From assembly GCA_963170055.1 (NCBI GenBank), contig CAUJGJ010000371.1, positions 2,263,511-2,276,010 of the forward strand: 12,500 nucleotides of DNA, in the 5' to 3' direction. The stretch is from Halisarca cf. caerulea. Taxonomy: Eukaryota; Porifera; Demospongiae; Chondrillida; Halisarcidae. The position numbers and the translations under genes are program-made. Under the pieces are notes generated by a model. It did no database searches, had not been told where the DNA came from, and saw nothing but the letters and a program-made list of their open reading frames with translations. This document shows positions 1-12,369 of the stretch, in pieces; within the stretch, counting starts at the first letter, position 1, and each line of letters begins with the position of its first letter.

Positions 1-110
1 AACACAACAGAAAGTATGCAAATACGCATACTGGATTAAGATCACACACAGTGCTATAGCAGGGTTTCAGATTCAATGTATGAAAAGGAATGCATTTCCC
101 ATGACAGTGA

Positions 111-161
111 TCACATGACAGGAGATCCCGTGACCAAAGTCACATGACTACAATCACATGA
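111..161. promoter_or_regulatory. Cluster of three TCACATGA E-box/M-box words
   Basis: TCACATGA occurs at 111-118, 140-147 and 154-161. This octamer is the M-box form of the E-box bound by MiT/TFE bHLH-ZIP factors in other animals. Three copies in 51 bases could be an intronic enhancer of HMGCL or a remnant tandem repeat. Function is inference only. Confidence 0.25.
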
Positions 162-639
162 CCATACATTCCTACAAGCTATACAGTACAGGGTTACTCC
201 ACAAATGCTGGTATCAAAGGCTATGTATATACTGTGGAACTAGCTTAGTACATAAATATTTATAGAAGAACCTGGATTAGTACATACTCTTTGGATAGTA
301 CATAAGTACTCCTCATTCTGTCCTTGTGTATACCCCATGTACATGAACCAACCCCGATAGTACCTCTGATAATAAGTATTGATTTTGCGTCCCCTTCGAG
401 GCACAGTAAGTACTAAGCAAGTTTCTCTGTACAACCTTCTAGTATCTATGGTACAGTATATGGGAACTTCAGTTGAAAGATTGAAATTTAGATCCGGTAA
501 ATAACTTGACTTTGGTCACCATGACTACGAAACAATTATTCTTCAAGTAGACTCGCTGCATGCGAGCATAAAGGGTTCTTTAAAAAGATCAGTGCTGTTG
601 CTTCTCATTGGCACATCACCAAAATTATAATGTACCCAC

Positions 640-785
640 TGTATCCAATACAGTTGCATCTGGTTTTTACCTGACACTGGTATACCTGAACCCTCTCGGT
701 TATCTGACCCTCTGTTGTGAGTCCCCATCACTAAACTGTGCACAATTTTACCTGATTTATCCAACACCTGGTTCATCTGACACAT
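640..785 (-). mobile_element. Dispersed repeat copy A (MITE-like)
   Basis: Contains runs of the type ACCTGATTTATCC, CACCTGGTTCATCTGACACA and CCTCTCGGTTATCTGACCC. The end (about 752-785) is nearly identical, in reverse complement, to 11006-11054 at the other end of the window. There is no coding capacity, which suggests a non-autonomous DNA transposon or its solo ends. Borders are approximate. Confidence 0.5.
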
Positions 786-844
786 TTAAAGGGAACAAAT
801 GATGTCAGTAAACCAGATCTCCTTGTACATACATACGTACTTAC

Positions 845-908
845 CTTGGTCACAGCTTCAGGGCTGATGCTGCCTTCATAGGGACAACCAAGAGCACAGG
901 AGACATAT
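845..908 (-). CDS. HMGCL: HMGCL exon 6 (last exon in window)
   Basis: A 64-base exon for residues 166-187, [12 protein letters not shown] then SISPEAVTK, with the conserved C170 and C174 of the family. The acceptor is CTTCACAG|A and the donor AAG|GTAAGT. It ends in phase 0. The following exon (expected motif GCYEISLGDTIG) was not found in 1-844. Confidence 0.93.
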
Positions 909-1070
909 CTGTGAAGAGATCCACCGCACAGGATAACACCAGCAAACTGAGAGGAAGGGTCACACACGTATGTATGCACATGCACACAAGCGCACACCCA
1001 CAAGTACCCACACCCACCCCCCCCACACACACACACAAACACACACACACACGCACACACACATACCACA

Positions 1071-1131
<61 letters not shown>

Positions 1132-2936
1132 ACACCACACACAAACACACATACACATACAAACACACACACAAGCACATACATAATAACTCTCAATCTT
1201 TCCACAAAGGACAGTCTAGACTCACACACTCCACAAAGGACAGTCTAGACTCACCCTCTCCACAAAGGATAGTCTAGACTCACACACTCCACAAAGGACA
1301 GTCTAGAATCACCCTCTCCACAAAGGACAGTCTAGACTCACCCTCTCCACAAAGGATAGTCTAGACTCACCCTCTCCACAAAGGACAGTCTAGACTCACC
1401 CTCTCCACAAAGGACAGTCTAGACTCACACACTCCATAAAGGACAGTCTAGACTCACACACTTCACAAAGGACAGTCTAGACTCATCCTCTCCACAAAGG
1501 ACAGTCTAGACTCACCCTCTCCACAAGAACATGTTAGACTCACCCTCTGATAGGTATTGAATTAGCTGCAGCTGCCTCACAGACTGAAGTAAAACGATTC
1601 AAACTCTCTTCAATAGAGCAATTGATGTTCTTCCTATGGATGAACACAAAATACAAGGCATTAAAGTACAGTAGGCCCTCTCACTGTATAACAAACTCCC
1701 CCCAACAGTGAAAACCTCTCTACATACGTATAACAGACTGATCTGTGGGTCCAGACAGATTACTTTGCATATAAAGTAACCTCTGGATAGGGAGAACATC
1801 CACGCAACAATCATTTTTCAGTTCACAACGTGTCCTCTACAAAGAGGTTCCACTGGATACAACTGCTATCTTGCAGAATATGAAAATGTACAAAAGAGGA
1901 CCAAACATGTATACAGTGTAAGCCGAGGGGCTGGAACTCACTTGCTGAAAGATTCAGAAGCAGCTCCGAAAATAGCAACCTCTTTAGCTCCAGCTTCCAG
2001 CTAATAATGTTCAGCATTGAGATATTATGTAGATTTGCCAATTAGCATAAGCACAAACCCAAAGTGTATGCAAGTTTGTCTATTGTAGGTCAGTGTGTGC
2101 ATGTTTGTCTATTGCAGGTCAGTGTGTACATGTTTGTCTATTGCAGGTCAGTGTGTGCATGTTTGTCTATTGCAGGTCAGTGTGTGCACGTTTGTCTATT
2201 GTAGGTCAGTGTGTACACGTTTGTCTATTGTAGGTCAGTGTGTGCACGTTTGTCTATTGTAGGTCAGTGTGTGTACGCTTGTCTATTGTAGGTCAGTGTG
2301 TGCATGTTTGTCTATTGCAGGTCAGTGTGTGCACGTTTGTCTATTGTAGGTCAGTGTGTGCACGTTTGTCTATTGTAGGTCAGTGTGTGCATGTTTGTCT
2401 ATTGTAGGTCAGTGTGTGCATGTTTGTCTATTGTAGGTCAGTGTGTGCATGTTTGTCTATTGTAGGTCAGTGTGTGCACGCTTGTCTATTGTAGGTCAGT
2501 GTGTGCACGCTTGTCTGTTGTAGGTCAGTGTGTGCATGTTTGTCTATTGTAGGTCAGTGTGTGCACGTTTGTCTATTGTAGGTCAGTGTGTGTACGCTTG
2601 TCTATTGTAGGTCAGTGTGTGCACGCTTGTCTGTTTTAGGTCAGTGTGTGCATGTTTGCCTGCTGCAAGTCAGTGCGTGCATAGTAACAGAAAAAAGAAG
2701 GTTGCTAATAGTCTAGCAGATGTCTGGTTATGGCAATTTCCCAATTCTGTCAGTGCGTGTACGTTTGTCTGTTGTGGTCAGTAAGTGCATGTGTCTGCTA
2801 TAGTTCAGGGTGTGCATACGTTTTTGTCTGTTGCAGGTCAGCACTTGATAACTGGGAATAAATGTATATTAATGAATTCTTTTTCATGGACAAAATTTGA
2901 AGTACATATGTTTGTTGAGAGGCACTAATTGACAGT

Positions 2937-2996
<60 letters not shown>

Positions 2997-3008
2997 TGTG
3001 CGCACGCA

Positions 3009-3063
<55 letters not shown>

Positions 3064-5191
3064 CTAACTGCTGCTTCAAATCCTTTCAGATTAGGTGTCA
3101 AAACTGGATAAGACACGTTGGGGTGTCTCTTAATCTGCTTCATAACTTGCATGTGATCGGACATTTGGGGTACCCACTTTGGGGAGACAAAACTTGTGGT
3201 CTCAACAACCGGTAGACCGGATTCAGAGAGTTTGTTGATGAGCTCAACTTTCACTTGTGTTGGAACAACAGTCTGTGAAACACAGGCACAGTGTGGTGAC
3301 ACCGACTTGCAGCCATCAAATAAACTTAAAATCTGCACCCAAATAGATAGGGTACATGACAACAGTGGTAGAAATAGCATTTGGCGATTGTTAAGAGAAG
3401 TACATAACTGATCCACTATTACATTGGTAGGACATTTTGAAGATTGGTCAGCAATTTCCGATCATCAGAGATTTTTTATATACATACATGCATACATCAA
3501 ACGATGGAATCTTTAGCATTAAAACTTGAGGTTGGTACAAAAAATTGGCGCTCAATCGTAATAGACAACATAGGAGACTCAGCTCTCAGGTTCAGTATAG
3601 TCTGAGGATTAATATTCAACAAAGTATTGGTCAGCAAAATGGCTGACCCAACTCAAATTTGGTCAGCCATATTCATGTTTTGTTTAGAAAATGGCAGATG
3701 GCAGGCAGCTATTTCTAGCCTGTGACTATATCATCACTGAATCAGATTATATGTACGCAAGTAGGTGTATGCCATACTGTACAACGCAGACGGCTCATTA
3801 GCCTCCTTGTTCAGTGGATGTATTTTGCCTACAGGTGATGTCACAGTCATAGGAGACTCATACGTACAACTGGTCTAACGTAGCCAGACCCCAATATCGT
3901 CTCCTTTATTTGGGGACTACGTCAGCGGTCGGCCGAGACTAATGTACAACATGTATGCATAACGAATGTGTAATCCCAGCTGCTTTTTGTAAAGAGGACC
4001 GCCTGTGTGGTGGTACCTAGTGACCAGCTAACTGCATCCTCTATACTGTGTAGTAGAGTACCTATCAACAACAAAATCTCAACAAAAAATCAAGATGGCA
4101 GCGACCACATATTGGTAAGGAGTGAAAAGAACAGATGAGCTCTTAACAAGAAATGTTCAATTTGCATACACAGTCTGTATACAGGGGAGAGAGGGGAAGC
4201 TCCAGAAGTTTGTGAAAGTTTTGAGTACTTTGTGAAGTATTTAGAAGACGAAATGAGCAATGAGAAAGCAGAGGATTGCCAGCCACCCCACCAACTCACC
4301 CCTACTCGCAACATGCACTTCATAAGGGCTTGCTGGTGGAGCTGCGTTCTCTTGGCACTGCCAGAGCCAAGGGAAGCTGCAGTGCCTGTACTATAATTTG
4401 GGAACTCTGTGACCTGGGTAACCCTGTGTCAGACTACTGTTGTCACATGCATACTTGACTTTTATAGATAGATAGATAGAATTTCTGGTCTTGGCCAAAA
4501 CTGACCCTTGACCTCAGCATAAGTACAGCAGAGAAAAAAAAGCAAACTAAATATATACATAATACATAAAAAGTGAGAAGGCAAGAAAGTTATACGTACT
4601 TCAATTCACATTATAAGACTCTACAATTTTGTATAGTACATAGAAAAGAACTTAATTCAACTTCTGTGCATTATAAGATTCAGTTTGCTACAATTTTGTA
4701 AAGTGCAAGTAATATACATAGTTCACACTGATGGTAAAAGGAATGATAATCTAAGCTGTGATGCTTTCAAAACATATAGAGCTGTTTGGTAAATGATGTT
4801 GGTGTCTTGATGATTAAGTAAAAATACAAATTTTTCACTGTTATTCAGGTGATGGAGGTGAGGGAATTTATATATATGGCAACAAAGCATTGTCATATAC
4901 ATATGTATACGCCTATAATAATACATAGAGGCAAAATTTACTGGGGAAAAGCCCCCAAGGGCGCTTAGGGCTGCTGCAATTACCTTTTCATTTTGAAGTC
5001 CATCTCGCGGTCCCACCTCTACTACTTTCACGTACGATGGTAGGGAACTCTTAGATGCAGTCTACACGTGATGAACGGGAAAGTGATAGGAATGACCATG
5101 ACTCGCCGGGCAACAACACCAGTACCTTACTGAAACCGCTCGACAAGAGTTTCAAGGTCTGTCTTCCGTGCTGGATGACCGTTCGATTCAT
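845..5191 (-). CDS. HMGCL: Hydroxymethylglutaryl-CoA lyase, mitochondrial (5' part, exons 1-6; 3' end off window)
   Basis: Cleaves HMG-CoA to acetyl-CoA and acetoacetate in the mitochondrial matrix, the last step of leucine breakdown and of ketogenesis. Coding exons, in transcript order: 5191-5126, 5061-4984, 3272-3069, 2000-1942, 1633-1544, 908-845. All introns are GT-AG and the phases (0,0,0,2,2,0) fit, giving 187 residues with no stop. Seen: a basic presequence starting [21 protein letters not shown] with R41 and D42; [14 protein letters not shown] with E72; [36 protein letters not shown]. Known of the family: R41, D42 and E72 (human numbering) are active-site residues, and the positions coincide exactly here. 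The rest of the TIM barrel, with the metal-binding HCHDTYGQ histidines and the catalytic cysteine loop, is not in positions 1-844 and must lie to the left. Identity is near certain; exon 1 is the least certain part. Confidence 0.93.
1024..1181. repeat. (CA)n microsatellite, HMGCL intron 5
   Basis: An interrupted CA tract with a pure core of about 58 bases (1072-1130). Since HMGCL is on the minus strand, its transcript carries (UG)n here, about 115 bases upstream of exon 6. Long ORFs on both strands here are just repeats of CV or HT codons. Confidence 0.97.
1203..1550. repeat. 29-bp minisatellite, 12 units, containing splice-donor-like sequence
   Basis: Units read CACAAAGGACAGTCTAGACT plus a variable tail, CACCCTCTC or CACACACTC. 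The period is exactly 29, from 1203 to a last degenerate unit at 1522. Each unit holds the palindrome AGTCTAGACT. On the sense strand of HMGCL the CACCCTCTC type reads GAGGGTGAG, the same as the real exon 5 donor, which lies in the final unit. Confidence 0.97.
1544..1633 (-). CDS. HMGCL: HMGCL exon 5
   Basis: A 90-base exon, phase 2 to phase 2, covering residues 136-166: [15 protein letters not shown] to ANSIPIRG. It matches the [11 protein letters not shown] block of animal HMGCL. The acceptor is CCATAG|GAAG and the donor AGAGG|GTGAGT. The donor lies inside the last, degenerate unit of the 29-bp minisatellite that fills the start of the next intron. Confidence 0.92.
1668..1860. mobile_element. 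MITE-like element with imperfect terminal inverted repeats
   Basis: The left end has CAGTAGGCCCTCTCACTGTA. The right end, read in reverse, has CAGTGGAACCTCTTTGTAGA. The ends pair with a few mismatches over about 18 bases. At roughly 190 bp, with no coding sequence and inside HMGCL intron 4, it fits a small non-autonomous DNA transposon, pogo-like by the look of its ends. Exact borders and target-site duplication are not settled. Confidence 0.45.
1942..2000 (-). CDS. HMGCL: HMGCL exon 4
   Basis: A 59-base exon reading [19 protein letters not shown] plus two bases of a lysine codon. It is typical of HMGCL (AGAKEVxIFGAASExF). The acceptor is TATTAG|CTG and the donor CAA|GTGAGT. It enters in phase 0 and leaves in phase 2. 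Too short for ORF-length filters. Confidence 0.9.
2062..2672. repeat. 29-bp minisatellite, 21 units, HMGCL intron 3
   Basis: The unit is GTCAGTGTGTGCATGTTTGT followed by CTATTGTAG. The GTTTGTCT word starts at 2074 and recurs every 29 bases up to 2654. Variants alternate T/C (TGTAG or TGCAG, GCATG or GCACG). Decayed partial copies continue to about 2845. It begins about 60 bases upstream of exon 4 in the direction of transcription. Confidence 0.97.
2939..3060. repeat. (CA)n microsatellite beside HMGCL exon 3 donor
   Basis: Two pure CA tracts of about 50 bases each (about 2941-2992 and 3013-3060) are split by CATGTGCGCACGCACGCA. On the HMGCL sense strand this is (UG)n starting eight bases after the exon 3 donor. 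Confidence 0.97.
3069..3272 (-). CDS. HMGCL: HMGCL exon 3
   Basis: Codes for 68 residues, 49-116, from [10 protein letters not shown] through [14 protein letters not shown] to [11 protein letters not shown]72 in VVETTSF matches the human active-site glutamate. The acceptor is TTTCACAG|ACT and the donor GCAGCA|GTTAGT, both phase 0. A long (TG)n tract, sense strand, starts eight bases after the exon end. Confidence 0.95.
3273..4983 (-). other. HMGCL intron 2, mostly unassigned sequence
   Basis: A 1711-base intron. It holds a TGGTCAGC word repeated in direct and inverted form (about 3440-3670), two copies of ATAGGAGACTCA (3571 and 3850 areas), a tract TAGCCAGACC ... GGACTACGTCAGCGG near 3880-3930 that looks like transposon remnant, a short (TAGA)4 at about 4464-4480, AT-rich DNA from 4530 to 4900, and the possible nested gene at 4095-4396. 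No further HMGCL exon is needed or seen. Confidence 0.6.
4095..4396 (+). CDS. Possible small two-exon nested gene, unknown product
   Basis: Not recognised. ATG at 4095 sits in TCAAGATGGCAGC, one base off the TISU/YY1 consensus (SAASATGGCGGC). Six codons (MAATTY) run to a donor TTG|GTAAGG at 4115. A 59-nt intron with a branch-like CTTAAC ends at ACACAG (4173). The next exon continues in phase 2 as [33 protein letters not shown] and on to TAA at 4394-4396, for 80 residues in all. No domain, signal peptide or clear homology is visible. Both the splicing and the start are inference. A chance ORF of this size is quite possible. Confidence 0.2.
4984..5061 (-). CDS. HMGCL: HMGCL exon 2 (catalytic Arg-Asp)
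   Basis: Codes for 26 residues, 23-48, ending in [17 protein letters not shown]. The GPRDGLQNE block holds the catalytic R41 and D42 of HMG-CoA lyases. The acceptor is GTGTAG|ACT and the donor AAG|GTAATT, both phase 0. Confidence 0.92.
5126..5191 (-). CDS. HMGCL: HMGCL exon 1 (mitochondrial presequence)
   Basis: Codes for 22 residues from ATG (5191-5189) to a phase-0 donor, AAG|GTACTG. The peptide has several Arg/Lys, Ser and Leu and no acidic residue, as expected of a matrix-targeting presequence. This exon was found by looking for a start upstream of the exon-2 acceptor: exon 2 has an in-frame TAG at its border (5064-5062), so translation must enter by splicing. The resulting 64-nt intron (5125-5062) has a pyrimidine-rich 3' end. 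A purine at -3 gives a fair start context. It is weaker than the other exons because presequences are not conserved. Confidence 0.75.
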
Positions 5192-5238
5192 AGCAATATC
5201 AGTTGGGACACTTTAGCTATCGATACACAGAGTCGCAT
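5188..5238 (-). promoter_or_regulatory. Upstream ORF whose stop overlaps the HMGCL start codon
   Basis: ATG at 5238 opens a 16-codon frame ([16 protein letters not shown]). Its TGA shares bases with the HMGCL ATG in an ATGA arrangement (5191-5188). The start context is weak (T at -3), so leaky scanning would be expected. It matters only if transcription starts upstream of 5238, which is not known. Confidence 0.35.
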
Positions 5239-5565
5239 GTATTACACAACACTATCCTACTGACACCGTCGCACTCGGGCTCCTCGTCTCGTCTCGAGCG
5301 TCAAACTCTGGTTTCCACTCCCGTTTCTACTCCTGTTTCCATCGGTTTCCATGCACCGAGCCATGCACTTCACGTTTTCACTGACCGACTAATCTCAGTA
5401 TGTATGGTCAAGTCTCGGGTCAAGTCTATGGTGGAATCATAGTTTGGAGTATCTTCATACATACGAAATCAGAGGGGACGGGTCGAATAAGGCTAGCGAT
5501 ACGAAACAGAATACCATCCTTCAGATATAAATTAGAATGGCGAAGAATTCCATCTTGAATTGAGC
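5192..5565. promoter_or_regulatory. Probable bidirectional promoter between HMGCL and the ankyrin-Roc gene
   Basis: Only 374 bases separate the two divergent start codons. The region is less AT-rich than the intergenic DNA to the right and has CpGs (around 5265-5300). It contains four GTTTC-type words spaced 11-13 bases apart (5308-5350), paired CCATGCAC words (about 5349-5369), a doubled TCAAGTCT, and a TATA-like ATATAAAT at 5524-5531 facing the plus-strand gene. Shared promoter activity is inferred from the head-to-head layout. Confidence 0.55.
5537..5563 (+). promoter_or_regulatory. Upstream ORF ending two bases before the ankyrin-Roc start
   Basis: ATG at 5537 in a strong context (A at -3, G at +4) encodes MAKNSILN, then TGA at 5561-5563. 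The main ATG follows at 5566 in another frame. If transcribed it should reduce or gate translation of the main frame. The TATA-like word at 5524 would put the transcript start downstream of it, in which case it is not in the mRNA. Confidence 0.35.
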
Positions 5566-10672
<5,107 letters not shown>

Positions 10673-10959
10673 CTATTTTATTGTATTCCTTTGAAGGCAC
10701 ATTCGAATGGAGGTGTTTACTGTTGACAGTATAATTCAATGAAGACCATTCACTGTACAGCACTACATGCGCAGTTGCACAACGTTATTTTGTACATGTA
10801 TTATAATTTTTTTTATTATGACATTGTTCATATGTGCAATTCATGTGTTTTTCTTATATTTAAAATATTATTGCAATTGCAATTGGTGCATGTTGCAAGC
10901 AGCATAATTATATGCATGCATGGGGTGAATGGGCATATATATATATATACACTATATAC

Positions 10960-11157
10960 ACTGGACCCTCATTTATCAGACCACGTCTGTTCCTCATATA
11001 TAATGTGTCAGATAAACCAGGTGTTGGATGATATAAATCAGGTGTTGGATAAATCAGGGTATAGATAGTACACAGAGTATGCAGTGATGGTGCATGCATG
11101 ATTCACATCGAGTACAAATGAGCTAGCTAGGTCCTCAGATAAACCAGGTGTGACTGT
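10960..11157 (+). mobile_element. Dispersed repeat copy B (MITE-like)
   Basis: It is bounded by CACTGGACCCTCATTTATCA on the left and CTCAGATAAACCAGGTGTGA on the right, which are loosely inverted. The inside (11006-11054) has TGTCAGATAAACCAGGTGTT and then a local duplication of ATAAATCAGGTGTTGGAT. It matches the reverse complement of 752-785. It lies in the probable 3' UTR of the ankyrin-Roc gene. Confidence 0.5.
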
Positions 11158-11183
11158 ACGTATTTATAAAATATAATTGTCAA

Positions 11184-11196
11184 AATAAAATTTATT
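11184..11196. terminator. Palindromic poly(A) signal AATAAAATTTATT
   Basis: AATAAA at 11184-11189 on the plus strand and AATAAA on the minus strand (TTTATT 11191-11196) abut around one base. It is the first canonical plus-strand signal after the ankyrin-Roc stop, about 510 bases downstream. The minus-strand copy could serve a convergent gene from the right edge. Confidence 0.45.
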
Positions 11197-11739
11197 CCAG
11201 TGCTTATATAATTAAATTGCATGGCATATAATTTCATCATAATATATTATATACACTATGACATGCATTGTGCAATGCATAATAATATAATATATAATAG
11301 TACATATGCTACGCACATTCATGTACAATGTACATCTTTACATATAATATATATAATATTATATAATATTATGACATATTGTACAGATCGATGCATGCAG
11401 TCAGTAGGGGCATATATATAGGAACACACACTATTATAAAATATATGCAGTGCACATGAGCTAGGGCCGGGGCTGTAATATTAGTATATAATAATAATAA
11501 CAGTTACTATTATAATTTATACAATTATTATATTATTGCCTTCACATTAATTATAATTTACAATACTTTATATGCATGTTTGACGTGCTATAGCTGCCAT
11601 GGATCTAGTAATATATAATTTTATATGACATAATATGAATTTCCACAATAATAAAGAGAATATTAATCGATTCTCCATATTATATATCCAATATAATATA
11701 GTGGACTCTTCCAAAGACACATGTACAGTATACAATGAA

Positions 11740-12118
11740 CCTCTCTACAAAGGACATGATGTATGGTCCCACGCAGCTGAACTTCCAAAGAGGAAAACTG
11801 TCTACAAAGGACATGTGTATGGTCCCACGCAGCTGAACCTTCCAAAGAGGAAAACTGTCTACAAAGGACATGATGTATGGTCCCATGCAGTTGAACCTTA
11901 CTTCCAATTGAAGAGGAAACCTCTCTACAAAGGACATGATGTATGGTCCCACACAGCTGAACCTTCGAACCAAAGAGGAAAACTGTCCTCAAAGGACATG
12001 ATGTATGGTCCCACGCAGCTGAACCTTTGAACCAAAGAGGAAAACTGTCTACAAAGGACATGATGTATGGTCCCATGCAGTTGAACCTTACAATTCCAAA
12101 GAGGAAAACTCTCTACAA
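11740..12118. repeat. Tandem repeat, about six units of 57-66 bp
   Basis: The unit is CTACAAAGGACATGATGTAT, then GGTCCCACGCAGCTGAACCT and a variable part ending CAAAGAGGAAAACTGT. Length varies through the segment before AAGAGGAAA. CCTCTCTACAAAGGAC resembles both the 29-bp unit at 1203-1550 and the MITE ends. Frames open through it on both strands are by-products. Confidence 0.95.
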
Positions 12119-12369
12119 AAAACAATTAATGTAAATCAGCTGAATATATAATTTAAAAATGGTCCCCAAATTAAATGCTCCACACTCAGGTTATAATTCC
12201 ACTGCACCTTCATTAGTTGTAAACTGTTCAAAACAAATAATTATATAAGGATTGGCCATGTTTGGCATACCTTCACCATGCATGCAGACAGACTACTATA
12301 CATTCATAATACATACAAAATGGGAACAATTTCAAGCACATTCATACACAAAACATGCATAACAATTAT

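Larger units (their letters stand above)
1..844 (-). other. Start of HMGCL intron 6, no coding sequence seen
   Basis: This stretch follows the exon 6 donor on the minus strand. It holds three TCACATGA boxes (111-161), an AT-rich stretch with repeated GTACATA words (240-450), a near-palindromic GTGACCAAAGTCAC at 129-142 with its inverse at 507-519, and part of a dispersed repeat (about 640-785). No reading frame in it resembles the next HMGCL exon. Confidence 0.6.
10673..12369. other. Intergenic, AT-rich, repeat-bearing
   Basis: Holds the 3' UTR of the ankyrin-Roc gene, a dispersed repeat (10960-11157), a poly(A) signal pair (11184-11196), a very AT-rich stretch of ATATAAT words with several TGCATGCA palindromes (11200-11700), and a tandem repeat (11740-12118). 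From 12120 to 12369 nothing beyond AT-rich unique sequence is seen. Open frames here are built from repeats. Confidence 0.65.

Noticed and set aside
773..1248. Several ORFs over the CA tract, both strands
   Set aside because: They are CV or HT dipeptide runs from the microsatellite. Only 845-908 is a real HMGCL exon.
2089..2660. 29-bp direct repeats as a CRISPR array
   Set aside because: Units abut with no unique spacers, and the context is an intron in an animal-type gene. The same holds for 1203-1550.
5203..5442. Plus-strand ORF in the promoter
   Set aside because: It starts at TTG, has low-complexity VSTPVSTPVS from short repeats, and shows no splice or homology support.
5560..5562. TTG as start of the ankyrin-Roc protein
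   Set aside because: A nuclear gene would use ATG. The first in-frame ATG is at 5566, two codons on.
5192..5565. Search for a kinase exon that would make the gene a true DAPK
   Set aside because: No protein kinase motif (GxGxxG, HRD, DFG) is seen, and HMGCL begins at 5191. An in-frame TAG lies at 5533.
11635..12125. ORFs of 66-137 codons on both strands at the right
   Set aside because: They are produced by the 57-66 bp tandem repeat and disagree in frame between units. No domain or splice support.
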